A stretch of DNA of 64,000 nt from Actinospineispora spinosispora DSM 44797 (GCF_000429025.1 NZ_KE386834.1:336891-400890), one strand, 5' to 3'; shown: positions 15,561-24,707, numbered from the stretch's first letter. A program made the numbers and translations. Notes: generated by a model not told the origin, from the sequence alone.

Positions 15561-17261
15561 TTACAGGGCGTCGATGCTGTCGATCGAGGCCAGGATGTGC
15601 GGCGCGAAGCCTTCCGAGCGGGTGTGCGCGAGGCTGACCCGCAGCAGCTCGTAGGGCTGCAGCCGGCGCTCCGCCCGCAGCCGTTCGATGATCTTCCAGC
15701 GGAACGTCTCGAGTTTGCCGCCGATCGGGGTGTCGTCCCAGCGCTTGTTGAACCGGGGAAGCACCAGGTTCTGGAACGCCCCGGGGTGATAGCGCTCCTC
15801 GTGGATCGAGTAGACGCGCAGCGTGCGCAGGAGGCTGCCGTCGACGTCCTCCACCTCGACCTTCGTGCGCAGGTTACGGCCGCTGAAGCTGCGCTGGTGG
15901 TCGTCGGTGGCGCGGTCCTGCTGGCAGAAGTCCCGCACCGAGCGGGAGTTGCCCGCCGCGCTCGCGGTGAGCTTGGGGTTGTCCGCGACCAGGATCCAGT
16001 CGAGCGCCGCGACGGACGCGACGCGCAGGTCGATCGCGTACTCACCCTGGTTCGGTGCCCAGGCCATCGTCGGGTCCGGTTCGTCGGACCACATCATGAT
16101 CCGCTGGGTGAACACGGTGTGCTGGTCGTCCAGGCCGCGTTCGCGCCAGATCCGGCTGCGCCGCTCCAAGGCGTCCAGGCTGGCCCGTGCGCTGCCGGGC
16201 AGCGTGGACACCGCGCTGAGCACCTCGTCCAGCCAGCTGAAGTCCGGGATCACGATCATGACGTCGACGTTGGTCGCCGCCGGCCCGCCCCGGACGCTGA
16301 AGTACCGGCCGTAGTTCATCGAGCCGCCCAGGATGCACGAGGTCGGTAGATCCCCGAGCACGCCGCGCAGCTGGTTCAGGTCGTGGTAGCGGCGTGCCGT
16401 CTCCACGAGCGTCTCGAACGGGCGCGGCCTGCGCCGTCCCTCGCTCGACCCCGGCCCCGGTGTGTACTGGACGAACCGGTCGAACCGGGTGTCGGTGTAG
16501 AGCTGGGTGAACAGCGCCGGCGTGATCTTGTCGGCGTGCTCGGCGTTGCCCAGGATGCTCAGGCCGTGCAGGATCAGCTCCTGCTCCCGGCCCTGGTAGT
16601 TCGACGAGATGCGCCCGAGTGCCTTGGCGAAGAAGCCCGGCAGGTCGTCCGGCATCAACCGGCCGTGGTGGTCCGTGGCGATGTCCACGCACTGCCGGTA
16701 CACGCCCTCGACGAGGTCCCAGTCGGCGTTGGCGTGCGCGGTGCGCAGCAGGCTCGCCACGTGCTGCTCGCCGCTGAACACCTGGATTCGCGGCTTGTGC
16801 TCCGCGACCGGCTCCGGGCGGCGGATCGCGCCGGGCCGCTCACCGTGCTGACGGCTGAGCAGACCCAGGATCTCGGTCGCGATCTGGTCGATGAGCTCCG
16901 GTTCGTAGCTGCGGCGGAACCGCTCGACGCTCACCCCCTGCGCGCTCGCCGCGGACCGGCGTCGGTCCGCGGCCTTGGCCATCTTCATGCCGGTTCGCAG
17001 GCCGAACGTGCGCGCCGCCGGGTCGATCTCGGGACTCTCGCCCAGCCGCCCGACCGCCTCGCGCAGCAAGGCCTCGATCGCCAGGTCCGGCGGGACGTCC
17101 GCGTTCTGGTGACCGAGTGCGGCGGCCGCGCCCAGGAGGGCGGGGACTTCGAGCGTGCGGGTTCGGGGCACACCGTTCAGACGAACGAGGCGCAGGTCAG
17201 CACACAGATCCGCGTGTTGCGGCTGGGCGCCGTTGCCGTGTGTGCCGTTCGGTGCCCCCAT
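15561..17261 (-). CDS. Unrecognised nucleotidyltransferase-like protein with actinobacterial helical N-terminal domain
   Basis: A 566-residue soluble protein I cannot assign to a named family. Residues 60-135 resemble an N-terminal helical domain common in actinobacterial proteins (AIEALLREAVGRLGESP, AARTFGLRTGM, RRSAASAQGVSVERFRRSYEPELIDQIATEI). Residues 160-290 are helical and unassigned. Residues 310-420 look like a nucleotidyltransferase fold: LGGSMNYGRYFS (312-318 GGSxxxG), then NVDVMIVIPD with Asp333 and EYAIDLRVAS with Asp411. The first acidic position of the usual DxD is Asn331 and the GS-to-D spacing is long, so activity is uncertain. ATG 17261 is chosen; TTG 17279 is an alternative. 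It is divergent from two tiny membrane proteins. Confidence 0.6.
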   Translation of the reverse strand: MGAPNGTHGNGAQPQHADLCADLRLVRLNGVPRTRTLEVPALLGAAAALGHQNADVPPDLAIEALLREAVGRLGESPEIDPAARTFGLRTGMKMAKAADRRRSAASAQGVSVERFRRSYEPELIDQIATEILGLLSRQHGERPGAIRRPEPVAEHKPRIQVFSGEQHVASLLRTAHANADWDLVEGVYRQCVDIATDHHGRLMPDDLPGFFAKALGRISSNYQGREQELILHGLSILGNAEHADKITPALFTQLYTDTRFDRFVQYTPGPGSSEGRRRPRPFETLVETARRYHDLNQLRGVLGDLPTSCILGGSMNYGRYFSVRGGPAATNVDVMIVIPDFSWLDEVLSAVSTLPGSARASLDALERRSRIWRERGLDDQHTVFTQRIMMWSDEPDPTMAWAPNQGEYAIDLRVASVAALDWILVADNPKLTASAAGNSRSVRDFCQQDRATDDHQRSFSGRNLRTKVEVEDVDGSLLRTLRVYSIHEERYHPGAFQNLVLPRFNKRWDDTPIGGKLETFRWKIIERLRAERRLQPYELLRVSLAHTRSEGFAPHILASIDSIDAL

Positions 17262-17282
17262 GACCTGATGTTGCCTCAACCG

Positions 17283-17340
17283 GGACCAGCCTTCAACCGC
17301 TGGTCACCAGCCTTCGACCAGGTATGACCAACCTGTGACC
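17283..17340. promoter_or_regulatory. Repeat-rich divergent promoter region
   Basis: ACCAGCCTTCAACCGCTGG and ACCAGCCTTCGACCAGG form an imperfect direct repeat about 22 nt apart, and the hexamer GACCAG or its complement CTGGTC recurs several times up to 17340. This looks like an operator array shared by the nucleotidyltransferase-like gene and the first small membrane protein gene. No known regulator motif is recognised. Confidence 0.4.
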
Positions 17341-17378
17341 AGCTTTTCCGGCTGGAATGGGACCCGGAGGTGGTTCCC

Positions 17379-17573
17379 ATGGCACTGATCATCCTGGCCT
17401 TGGCCGCCGGCGCGATCCTGCTGCTCGGCTTCGCGGCCGGCACCCGGTTCTCCGAGATCAACCTGGAGCGCCGGGAGCGCGAGCTGGCACGCCAGCGTCG
17501 TGAGCTCACCGAGGCCGCTCGGGACGCCGCACGGCGCGCGCGTCGGGAGGACAGACCGACGGTGGGCGTCTGA
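17379..17573 (+). CDS. Small single-pass membrane protein, paralogue 1
   Basis: A 64-residue protein: one N-terminal transmembrane helix (LIILALAAGAILLLGFAAG) followed by a strongly charged Arg/Glu helix (FSEINLERRERELARQRREL). ATG 17379 follows GGAGG with 8-nt spacing. It is about 60 percent identical to the protein at 17681, so the pair is a tandem duplication. The shape suggests a membrane anchor or a regulatory small protein with a cytoplasmic amphipathic helix; no function is known to me. It is divergent from the nucleotidyltransferase-like gene. Confidence 0.8.
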   Translation: MALIILALAAGAILLLGFAAGTRFSEINLERRERELARQRRELTEAARDAARRARREDRPTVGV

Positions 17574-17680
17574 CGGCGGCCGTCCGGCCGAGCGAAAAGA
17601 TTGGAGTCTTGAAGTATTGTTGAACGATAAGATATGGTCTATGTCACCACGCTGACAGCCGACGAGGAGGGGTGGTCCTC

Positions 17681-17875
17681 ATGGCATTGACGATCCTGCT
17701 GGTGGTGGCGGGGGTGATCCTGGTGGTGGGGTTCGTGATCGGGGTGCGGTTCTCCGAGGTCAACCTGGAGCGCAGGGAGCGCGAGCTGGCGAGGCGTCGC
17801 CGGGAGCTGACCGAGGCGTCGCGCCGGGCCCGCGAGCCGCAATCCGGTGAGAACGGTCCCCGGACTCCGACCTGA
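17681..17875 (+). CDS. Small single-pass membrane protein, paralogue 2
   Basis: A 64-residue paralogue of the preceding protein: transmembrane helix LTILLVVAGVILVVGFVIG, then the same RFSEVNLERRERELARRRREL segment and a divergent tail. ATG 17681 has GAGGAGGGG upstream. The 107-nt gap to the first copy contains an AT-rich stretch (17600-17640), so the copy probably has its own promoter. The duplication with a conserved charged helix argues that the helix is the functional part. No function is known. Confidence 0.8.
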   Translation: MALTILLVVAGVILVVGFVIGVRFSEVNLERRERELARRRRELTEASRRAREPQSGENGPRTPT

Positions 17876-17967
17876 CGGGACGGGGGCGCTCACTGTGAGC
17901 GCCCCCGTGCACGTACGCAACAGCGTCGCAACATGTCGGTCATGCGAGGCGCCCAGGATGGGCGACC

Positions 17968-20064
17968 ATGGCCGCCCCGACGATGATTCCGCTCCACCAG
18001 ACGCGTGCCGCCGCCACGCACTGCCCCTACTGCGCGTTGCAGTGCGGCATGTCGGTGACCGCGCCGACCCCGGGTGCAGGTGGTCCGGCGATCGTCGATC
18101 CGCGCCAGTTCCCCACGAACCGGGGCGGGCTGTGCCAGAAGGGCTGGTCGGCCGGCGCACTGCTGGATCATCCGGAGCGGCTCACGACCCCGCTGCTGCA
18201 CGGCACACCGGTCGACTGGGACCGGGCGCTCGAGTACGTCGTCGACCGGCTGGCCGCACTGCGATCCGAGCACGGTCCGGACTCGGTGGCGGTGTTCGGC
18301 AGCGGCGGACTCACCAACGAGAAGGCCTACCTGCTCGGCAAGTTCGCCAGGGTTGCGCTCGGAACGTCGCAGATCGACTACAACGGCCGGTTCTGCATGT
18401 CCTCGGCGGCTGCGGCCGGCAACCGGGCGTTCGGCATGGACCGGGGTCTGCCGTTCCCGGTGACCGACCTCGACGACGCCGAGGTCGTCGTGCTGGCCGG
18501 CGCGAACGTGGCGGAGACCATGCCGCCGCTGCTGTCCCACCTGCGCGGCGCCCGCCAGGTGGTGATCGACCCCCGGTACAGCGCCACTGCCCGGCAGGCC
18601 GTCGAAGCGGGTGGCCTGCATCTGAGGCCCGCGCCCGGAACGGACCTGGCGCTGGCTCTGGGAATGCTGCACATCGCGGTCGCCGAGGGGTACCTGGACC
18701 ACGACTACCTGGCGGCGCGCACGAGCGGGGTCGACGCGGCGTGGCGGGCGGCGGCACAGTGGTGGCCGGAGCGGGCCGAACGGGTCACCGGGGTGTCGGT
18801 CGCCGACCAGCGTGCGGTGGTCCGGATGCTCGCCTCGGCACGCAGGAGATACCTGCTGACGGCACGCGGCGTCGAACAGCACGCGCGGGGCGTCGACACC
18901 GTCACCGCCTGGATCAACCTGTCACTGGCGCTGGGCATGCCCGGTACGCGCGGTAGCGGCTTCGGCACGATCACCGGCCAGGGCAACGGCCAGGGTGGGC
19001 GCGAACACGGGCAGAAGGCCGACCAACTGCCCGGCTACCGGCGTATCGACGACCCGGACGCGCGCGCTCACGTGGCCGCCGTCTGGGGCGTCGATCCCGC
19101 GTCCCTGCCCGGGCCCGGACGCAGCGCGGTCGAGCTGCTCGATGCGCTGGGACGCGACGGCGGACCGAGGGCGATGCTCGTGTTCGGCTCGAACCCGGTG
19201 GTGTCCGCGCCGGACGCGCGCGCGGTGGCCGAGCGGCTGGAGTCACTGGATCTGCTGGTGGTAGCCGACCTGTTCGTCTCCGAGACCGCATCCATGGCCG
19301 ACGTGGTGCTGCCCGTCGCGCAGTGGGCGGAGGAGGAAGGGACCATGACGAACCTCGAGGGCCGGGTACTGCGACGGCGCCGGGCCATGCCTCCGCCGCC
19401 CGGGGTGCGGACCGACCTCGACGTGCTGGCCGGGCTCGCCGACCGGCTGGGTACCGCGCCGCAGGGAGCGTTCCCGACCGATCCGGAGACGGTGTTCGAC
19501 GAGCTGCGCGCGGCGTCGGCCGGTGGGCCCGCCGACTACAGCGGCATCAGCTACGCCAGGCTGGACGACGGCGACGAGCTGTACTGGCCCTGTCCGTCGA
19601 CCGATCACCCGGGCACACCCCGGGTGTTCCTCGACCGCTTCGCCCATCCCGACGGCCTCGCGAGGCTCGTCGCGGTCGACCACTCGGGCCCGGCCGAAGA
19701 CCTGGACCAGGACCATCCGCTGTGGGCGACGACCGGTCGGGTGCTCGCGCACTACCAGTCCGGCACCCAGACCCGGCGGGTCGACGAACTGGCCGCCACC
19801 GAGCCGGAGTCGTTCGTCGAGGTCCACCCGGACACCGCCGCGCGCGCCGGTCTCGCCGACGGAGCGTGGGCCAGGGTGATCTCCCGGCGCGGCGTGGCGG
19901 TGGCGGTCGTCCGGTACACGGCGGGAATCCGGCCGGACACGGTGTTCCTGCCGTTCCACTTCGCGGCCGGGCAGTCGGCGAACCTGCTGACCAATCCGGC
20001 GCTGGACCCGATCAGCCGCATGCCCGAGTTCAAGGTCAGCGCGGTCCGCCTCGAACCAGCCTGA
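17968..20064 (+). CDS. nasA: Assimilatory nitrate reductase, molybdopterin catalytic subunit
   Basis: A 698-residue molybdopterin oxidoreductase that would reduce nitrate to nitrite in the cytoplasm. The N-terminus has the 4Fe-4S ligands CPYCALQC and GGLCQKGW (C-x2-C-x3-C...C), then the molybdopterin domains (GSGGLTNEKAYLLGKF, GQGNGQGGREHGQKADQLPGY split across 332-352) and the C-terminal dinucleotide-binding domain (ATTGRVLAHYQSGTQTRR, LPFHFAAGQSANLLTN). The absence of a Tat signal and the nirBD context indicate the assimilatory type. There is no fused flavin domain, so the flavoprotein downstream is the likely electron donor. Confidence 0.9.
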   Translation: MAAPTMIPLHQTRAAATHCPYCALQCGMSVTAPTPGAGGPAIVDPRQFPTNRGGLCQKGWSAGALLDHPERLTTPLLHGTPVDWDRALEYVVDRLAALRSEHGPDSVAVFGSGGLTNEKAYLLGKFARVALGTSQIDYNGRFCMSSAAAAGNRAFGMDRGLPFPVTDLDDAEVVVLAGANVAETMPPLLSHLRGARQVVIDPRYSATARQAVEAGGLHLRPAPGTDLALALGMLHIAVAEGYLDHDYLAARTSGVDAAWRAAAQWWPERAERVTGVSVADQRAVVRMLASARRRYLLTARGVEQHARGVDTVTAWINLSLALGMPGTRGSGFGTITGQGNGQGGREHGQKADQLPGYRRIDDPDARAHVAAVWGVDPASLPGPGRSAVELLDALGRDGGPRAMLVFGSNPVVSAPDARAVAERLESLDLLVVADLFVSETASMADVVLPVAQWAEEEGTMTNLEGRVLRRRRAMPPPPGVRTDLDVLAGLADRLGTAPQGAFPTDPETVFDELRAASAGGPADYSGISYARLDDGDELYWPCPSTDHPGTPRVFLDRFAHPDGLARLVAVDHSGPAEDLDQDHPLWATTGRVLAHYQSGTQTRRVDELAATEPESFVEVHPDTAARAGLADGAWARVISRRGVAVAVVRYTAGIRPDTVFLPFHFAAGQSANLLTNPALDPISRMPEFKVSAVRLEPA

Positions 20065-20095
20065 CCCCGGCCGAAAGTCGGTCAGCAGCTCGCCT

Positions 20096-20160
20096 TCGCA
20101 GAGCTTCGTGTGGTGTCGCAGACACTGCAGCATCTGCGATACGACACGACGCTGTGCGAG
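20096..20160. repeat. Palindromic intergenic repeat family A, copy 3
   Basis: An imperfect palindrome with arms TCGCAGAGCTTCGTGTGG and CGACACGACGCTGTGCGAG around a CACTGCAGCATCTGCGA centre. It lies after the nitrate reductase gene and may act as its terminator. Confidence 0.8.
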
Positions 20161-20220
20161 GCGACGCTGACCCAGCCATGCGTGCTGTTCGTCACGGATC
20201 ACCGCAGGTAGATGAGCGGA

Positions 20221-20258
20221 GTGACCGGAGCGTAACGCTGGCGTCACGTGAGGGAGCA
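20221..20258 (+). promoter_or_regulatory. GlnR-box-like site upstream of the nitrite-assimilation operon
   Basis: GTGAC-N6-GTAAC-N6-GTCAC-N6-GAGCA matches the spacing of the actinobacterial GlnR consensus (gTnAC-N6-GaAAC repeated); the fourth half-site is weak. It ends 33 nt before the GTG start of the flavoprotein gene. GlnR would activate under nitrogen limitation; NnaR may bind nearby. Confidence 0.55.
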
Positions 20259-20290
20259 CGGACGAAACGTGGGCTTCCTAGCGTGAGCCC

Positions 20291-21769
20291 GTGCCCCGCC
20301 ACATAGTTGTCATCGGCCACGGGATGGTCGGTGCCCGGTTCGTGGAAGAGGTCCGTCGCCGTGATCCTGACGGCGATCGCGCCAGGATCACCGTGTTCGG
20401 TGCGGAGCGGCATCACGCCTACAACCGGGTGCTGCTGTCGACCGTGCTCGCCGGCGGACTGACCCCCGAGTCGATCCGGCTGCACGACACCGAATGGGCC
20501 CAGACCCATCGCGTCGAGCTGCGGACCGGCGTCGCGGTGACCGGGATCGACGTCTCGACCAGGAGCGTGCACCTCGGCGACGGCGCTGGTCATCGGTACG
20601 ACGAGCTGGTGCTGGCCACCGGCAGTCGCGCCTGGGTGCCGCCGATCGACGGGCTGCTGACCGACGACGGCGCGCACGCCGAAGGGGTCGCGGTGTTCCG
20701 GGATCTCGACGACTGCGCCCACATCCTGCGCCTGGCCCGGCCGGGTAGCCGCGTCGCCGTACTCGGCGGGGGGCTGCTCGGCCTGGAAGCCGCGCGAGGG
20801 CTGGTCGGGCGGGGCGTGCGGGTGAGTGTTCTGCACCCGGTCGGGCACCTGATGGAACGTCAGCTCGACGCGGGCGCCGGGGCGGTCCTCGGCGCGACCA
20901 TGGGCAGGCTCGGTGTGGACGTGCGGCTCGGTGTCATGGCCAAGCGGTGGACGCCGGAGGTCGGTCTGGAGTGCGACGACGGGTCGCTGCTGTCGGTCGA
21001 CGCGGTCGTCGTGGCGGCGGGTGTGCGCGCTGAGACGTCGCTGGCAGCCGAAGCGGGCGTCGAGGTCGACGGCGGGATCGTCGTCGACGACCGGATGGGC
21101 ACGTCGAACGACCGGGTGCACGCGATCGGTGACTGCGCGCGGCACCCGGGCACGGTGTCCGGGCTGGTACAGCCGGGATACGAGCAGGCCGCCGTCCTCG
21201 CCGATCTGCTGACCGGGACGGACCCGTCGGCCCGCTACCGGGGCACCCCGGTGGTGACCAGGTTGAAGGCCAAGGACATCGACCTGGCGGCCGTGGGTGA
21301 CGCGCACGCCGAGGACGACGGCACGTCGGAGGTGCTGCGGCTCGAGGACCCGCATCGCGGCCGCTACGCGAAGATCGTGGTGCGCGACGACCGGCTGATC
21401 GGCGCGATCATGGTGGGTGTCCCGGACGCGGCGGCCTCGGCGATCCAGCTCCACGACAGTGGCGCACCCGTGCCGTCCGACCGGCTGGCACTGCTGCTCG
21501 GCCGGGCGCTGCCGTCCGAGGCAGGCGGCGCCATCCGGCCGGACTCGCCGGCGCGGCTGCCCTCGGCGGCGGTGATCTGCCGGTGCAACACGGTCAGCAA
21601 AGCCAAGTTGGTCGCCGCGTGGCGGGCCGGAGCGAAGGACGTCGACGCGCTCAGTCGCGTGACCAGGGCAGCCACCGGCTGCGGGAGCTGCCGGGACGCG
21701 GTGAGCGGGGTCTGCGACTGGCTCAATGCCGCCGAGCCCGGCGAACCGGAACAGGAGGGAGCGGCGTGA
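20291..21769 (+). CDS. FAD-dependent NAD(P)H oxidoreductase with BFD-like [2Fe-2S] domain (nitrate reductase electron transfer)
   Basis: A 492-residue flavoprotein homologous to the N-terminal half of NirB. It has an FAD Rossmann motif at the start (VVIGHGMVGARFVEE), a second NAD(P) motif near residue 155 (VAVLGGGLLGLEAARGL) and a C-terminal BFD-like domain with CRCN and CGSC cysteines (about 435-475). It probably passes NAD(P)H electrons to the nitrate reductase, like NasB/NasC flavoproteins. Its stop overlaps nirB (GTGA). GTG 20291 follows a weak ribosome-binding site and the GlnR-like box. Confidence 0.88.
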   Translation: MPRHIVVIGHGMVGARFVEEVRRRDPDGDRARITVFGAERHHAYNRVLLSTVLAGGLTPESIRLHDTEWAQTHRVELRTGVAVTGIDVSTRSVHLGDGAGHRYDELVLATGSRAWVPPIDGLLTDDGAHAEGVAVFRDLDDCAHILRLARPGSRVAVLGGGLLGLEAARGLVGRGVRVSVLHPVGHLMERQLDAGAGAVLGATMGRLGVDVRLGVMAKRWTPEVGLECDDGSLLSVDAVVVAAGVRAETSLAAEAGVEVDGGIVVDDRMGTSNDRVHAIGDCARHPGTVSGLVQPGYEQAAVLADLLTGTDPSARYRGTPVVTRLKAKDIDLAAVGDAHAEDDGTSEVLRLEDPHRGRYAKIVVRDDRLIGAIMVGVPDAAASAIQLHDSGAPVPSDRLALLLGRALPSEAGGAIRPDSPARLPSAAVICRCNTVSKAKLVAAWRAGAKDVDALSRVTRAATGCGSCRDAVSGVCDWLNAAEPGEPEQEGAA

Positions 21770-24321
21770 ACAACCCGAGAACGCTGGTCATCGTCGGTCA
21801 CGGCATGGTCGGGCACCGGCTCGTGGAGGCACTGCGCGCCCGCGACGACGCCGATACGTGGCGGATCGTCGTGTTCGGTGCGGAGACTCGCGCCGCCTAC
21901 GACCGGGTCGCCCTGTCCAGCTACTTCGAAGGCGTCGGCGAGGACGAGCTGAGCCTCGTCGGCGACGACGTCCACGCCGACGAGCACGTGGACCTGCGGC
22001 TCGGCGAGCAGGTACTCGACATCGACATCGACGCCAGAACGGTGCGCAGCACCACGGGCACCACCCGGTACGACGCGCTGGTGCTGGCCACCGGCTCCAC
22101 ACCGTTCGTGCCGCCGGTGCCAGGGCGTGAGCTGGACGGCTGTTTCGTCTATCGCACGCTCGACGACCTGGATGCGATCAAGGCGGCGGCGTCGGCGGCG
22201 GTCGAGGCCGAAGGGCCCGGTCGTCGTTCCGGTGTGGTGATCGGTGGGGGGCTGCTCGGGTTGGAGGCCGCTCGGGCGCTGCGGCTGCTCGGACTGTCGC
22301 CGCACGTGGTGGAGATCGCGCCGAGGCTCATGCCCATCCAGGTCGACGAGGGCGGCGGCGCGCTGCTTCGGCGGCTGGTGTCCGAGCTCGGTGTGGCGGT
22401 GCGCTGCGGAACGTCGGTCCGGACGATCGAACGGGGACCGAGAGGGCTGGTGGCCACACTGTCCGACGGCGTCGAGCTGGACGCCGACGTCGTGGTGTTC
22501 TCGGCCGGCATCCGGCCGGCCGACGAACTGGCCAGGGCCGTCGGGCTGCCGATCGGCGAGCGCGGCGGTGTGCTGGTCAACGAGTACTGCCGCACGACCG
22601 ACGACCGGATCTACGCGATCGGCGAGTGCGCCGCGCTGGGTTCGTCCGGCGGCCGCACCTACGGCCTGGTCGCTCCCGGCTACGCGATGGCCGAGGTGGT
22701 CGCCGACCGGCTCCTCGGCGGGAACGCCTCGATACAGGACAGCGACCTGGACATGTCCACCAAGCTGAAGCTGCTGGGTGTCGACGTCGCCAGCTTCGGC
22801 GACGCGCACGCGGCGAGCGAGGGCGCGTTGGAGGTCGTGCTCAACGACCCGGTCGCGGGTTCGTACCAGAAGCTCGTCGTGTCCGACGACGCGACGACGC
22901 TCCTCGGCGGGGTGCTGGTGGGCGATGCGTCCCGCTATGCCACGCTGCGCCCGCTCGTGGGGCAGCCGTTGCCGGCCGATCCGGTGGCGATGATCGCGCC
23001 CGGCGGTGTGGAGCTGGGCGCCGACGCACTGCCGGACAGTGCCCAGGTCTGCTCCTGCAACACGGTGACCAAGGGCGCGCTGCGGGCCGCGATCGCCGAT
23101 GGCGCGCACGACGTGCCGGCGCTCAAGTCCTGCACCCGGGCGGGCACGAGCTGCGGCTCCTGCGTCCCGATGCTGAAGACGCTACTGGCGAAGGAAGGCG
23201 TCGAGGTGTCGACCGCGCTGTGCGAGCACTTCACGCACAGCCGCGCCGAGCTGTTCCAGATCGTGGCGAGCACCGGCATCCGGACGTTCTCCGAGCTCAT
23301 CGCCGCGCGGGGGACCGGGCAGGGCTGCGACGTCTGCAAACCGGCGGTGGCGTCGATCCTGGCGTCGGTCGGGTCCGGGCACATCCATGACGGCGAGCAG
23401 GCATCCCTGCAGGACACCAACGACCACTTCCTGGCGAACCTGCAGCGCAACGGCACCTACAGCGTCGTGCCGCGCATCCCCGGCGGCGAGATCACGCCGG
23501 AGAAGCTCATCGTGATCGGTGAGGTGGCACGGGACTTCGCGCTCTACACGAAGATCACCGGCGGCCAGCGGATCGATCTGTTCGGCGCGCGGGTCGAACA
23601 GCTGCCGGCGATCTGGCGCAGGCTGGTCGATGCCGGGTTCGAATCCGGTCACGCGTACGGCAAGGCGCTGCGCACGGTCAAGTCGTGTGTGGGCACCGAC
23701 TGGTGCCGCTACGGCGTGCAGGACTCGGTCAGCATGGCCATCGCGCTGGAGCTGCGGTACCGAGGCCTGCGCAGTCCGCACAAGCTCAAGTCGGGGGTGT
23801 CGGGCTGCGCGCGGGAGTGCGCTGAGGCACGGAGCAAGGACTTCGGGGTGATCGCCACCGACACCGGCTGGAACCTCTACGTCGGCGGCAACGGTGGCTT
23901 CACCCCCCGGCACGCCGAGCTGCTCGCGTCCGACCTGGACACCGAGACCCTGGTGCGCACCATCGACCGGTTCCTCATGTTCTACATCCGGACCGCCGAC
24001 CGGCTGCAGCGCACCGCGCCCTGGGTGGAGTCGCTGGGCCTCGACCACCTGCGTGAGGTGATCATGGACGACAAGCTGGGCATCTGCGCCGAGCTGGACG
24101 CCGCGATGCGGCGACACGTGGCGAGCTACGCCGACGAGTGGCGCGGTGTGCTGGAGGACCCGGAGAAGCTGGCCAGGTTCACCTCGTTCGTGAACGCGCC
24201 GGACACCCCCGATCCCAGCATCGAGTTCGTCGACCGCAGAGGGCAACGGGTGCCCGTCGGATACGACCGGGGCAGCCAGCCGGTGCTGATCGCCGGGCCG
24301 GACCTGGAGGTGGCGCGATGA
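21766..24321 (+). CDS. nirB: Nitrite reductase [NAD(P)H] large subunit
   Basis: An 851-residue enzyme that reduces nitrite to ammonium in the cytoplasm. Domains in order: FAD/NAD(P) oxidoreductase (VIVGHGMVGHRLVE; second motif GGGLLGLEAARAL), BFD-like [2Fe-2S] domains (VCSCN, CGSC; CDVC), ferredoxin-like half domains, and the sirohaem/4Fe-4S site CVGTDWC (about 640) with CAREC (about 680) followed by GNGGFTPRHAELL. Full length for the family. GTG 21766 has GGAGGGA upstream and overlaps the preceding stop; the nirD ATG overlaps its own stop. The N-terminal half is paralogous to the preceding flavoprotein. Confidence 0.96.
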   Translation: MNNPRTLVIVGHGMVGHRLVEALRARDDADTWRIVVFGAETRAAYDRVALSSYFEGVGEDELSLVGDDVHADEHVDLRLGEQVLDIDIDARTVRSTTGTTRYDALVLATGSTPFVPPVPGRELDGCFVYRTLDDLDAIKAAASAAVEAEGPGRRSGVVIGGGLLGLEAARALRLLGLSPHVVEIAPRLMPIQVDEGGGALLRRLVSELGVAVRCGTSVRTIERGPRGLVATLSDGVELDADVVVFSAGIRPADELARAVGLPIGERGGVLVNEYCRTTDDRIYAIGECAALGSSGGRTYGLVAPGYAMAEVVADRLLGGNASIQDSDLDMSTKLKLLGVDVASFGDAHAASEGALEVVLNDPVAGSYQKLVVSDDATTLLGGVLVGDASRYATLRPLVGQPLPADPVAMIAPGGVELGADALPDSAQVCSCNTVTKGALRAAIADGAHDVPALKSCTRAGTSCGSCVPMLKTLLAKEGVEVSTALCEHFTHSRAELFQIVASTGIRTFSELIAARGTGQGCDVCKPAVASILASVGSGHIHDGEQASLQDTNDHFLANLQRNGTYSVVPRIPGGEITPEKLIVIGEVARDFALYTKITGGQRIDLFGARVEQLPAIWRRLVDAGFESGHAYGKALRTVKSCVGTDWCRYGVQDSVSMAIALELRYRGLRSPHKLKSGVSGCARECAEARSKDFGVIATDTGWNLYVGGNGGFTPRHAELLASDLDTETLVRTIDRFLMFYIRTADRLQRTAPWVESLGLDHLREVIMDDKLGICAELDAAMRRHVASYADEWRGVLEDPEKLARFTSFVNAPDTPDPSIEFVDRRGQRVPVGYDRGSQPVLIAGPDLEVAR

Positions 24322-24707
24322 CCCGGACGTCGGAGCTGACCGGACCCGGATGGGTGGACGCGGCGAGCGCTCACTGGGAGACCGTCTGCCGGGTGGAACG
24401 GCTGCAACCGGGACGCGGTGTCGCCGCCCTGCTCGGTGACCGTCAGGTGGCGTTGTTCCGGCTGGACTCCCGCACCGAGGCCGGGGCTGAGATAGTCGCC
24501 ATAGACAACGTGGATCCGATCAGTGGCGCCTCCGTGCTGTCCCGGGGCATCGTGGGAGACCGGGGCGGCGAGCCGGTCGTCGCGTCGCCGATCTACAAGC
24601 AAGCGTTCAGCCTGGTCACCGGCCGGTGCATGGACGAGCAGGGCCAGGAGGTCATGGTGTACCAGGTGCGGGTCGTGGACGGCTGGGTTCAGGTCGAGCT
24701 GCCATGA
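24318..24707 (+). CDS. nirD: Nitrite reductase [NAD(P)H] small subunit
   Basis: A 129-residue Rieske-like beta protein that partners NirB. It contains the NirD core (ALLGDRQVALFRLDS, IDNVDPISGASVLSRGIVGD, VASPIYKQAFSLVTGRCMD) but lacks the Rieske CxH cluster ligands, as is normal for NirD. It starts at ATG 24318, overlapping the nirB stop (ATGA), and its own stop overlaps the next start, so flavoprotein, nirB, nirD and regulator form one translationally coupled operon. Confidence 0.94.
   Translation: MTRTSELTGPGWVDAASAHWETVCRVERLQPGRGVAALLGDRQVALFRLDSRTEAGAEIVAIDNVDPISGASVLSRGIVGDRGGEPVVASPIYKQAFSLVTGRCMDEQGQEVMVYQVRVVDGWVQVELP

Noticed and set aside
21364..23109. Minus-strand frame over the flavoprotein/nirB junction
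   Set aside because: Antisense to nirB and Arg/Gln/His-biased; no domain.
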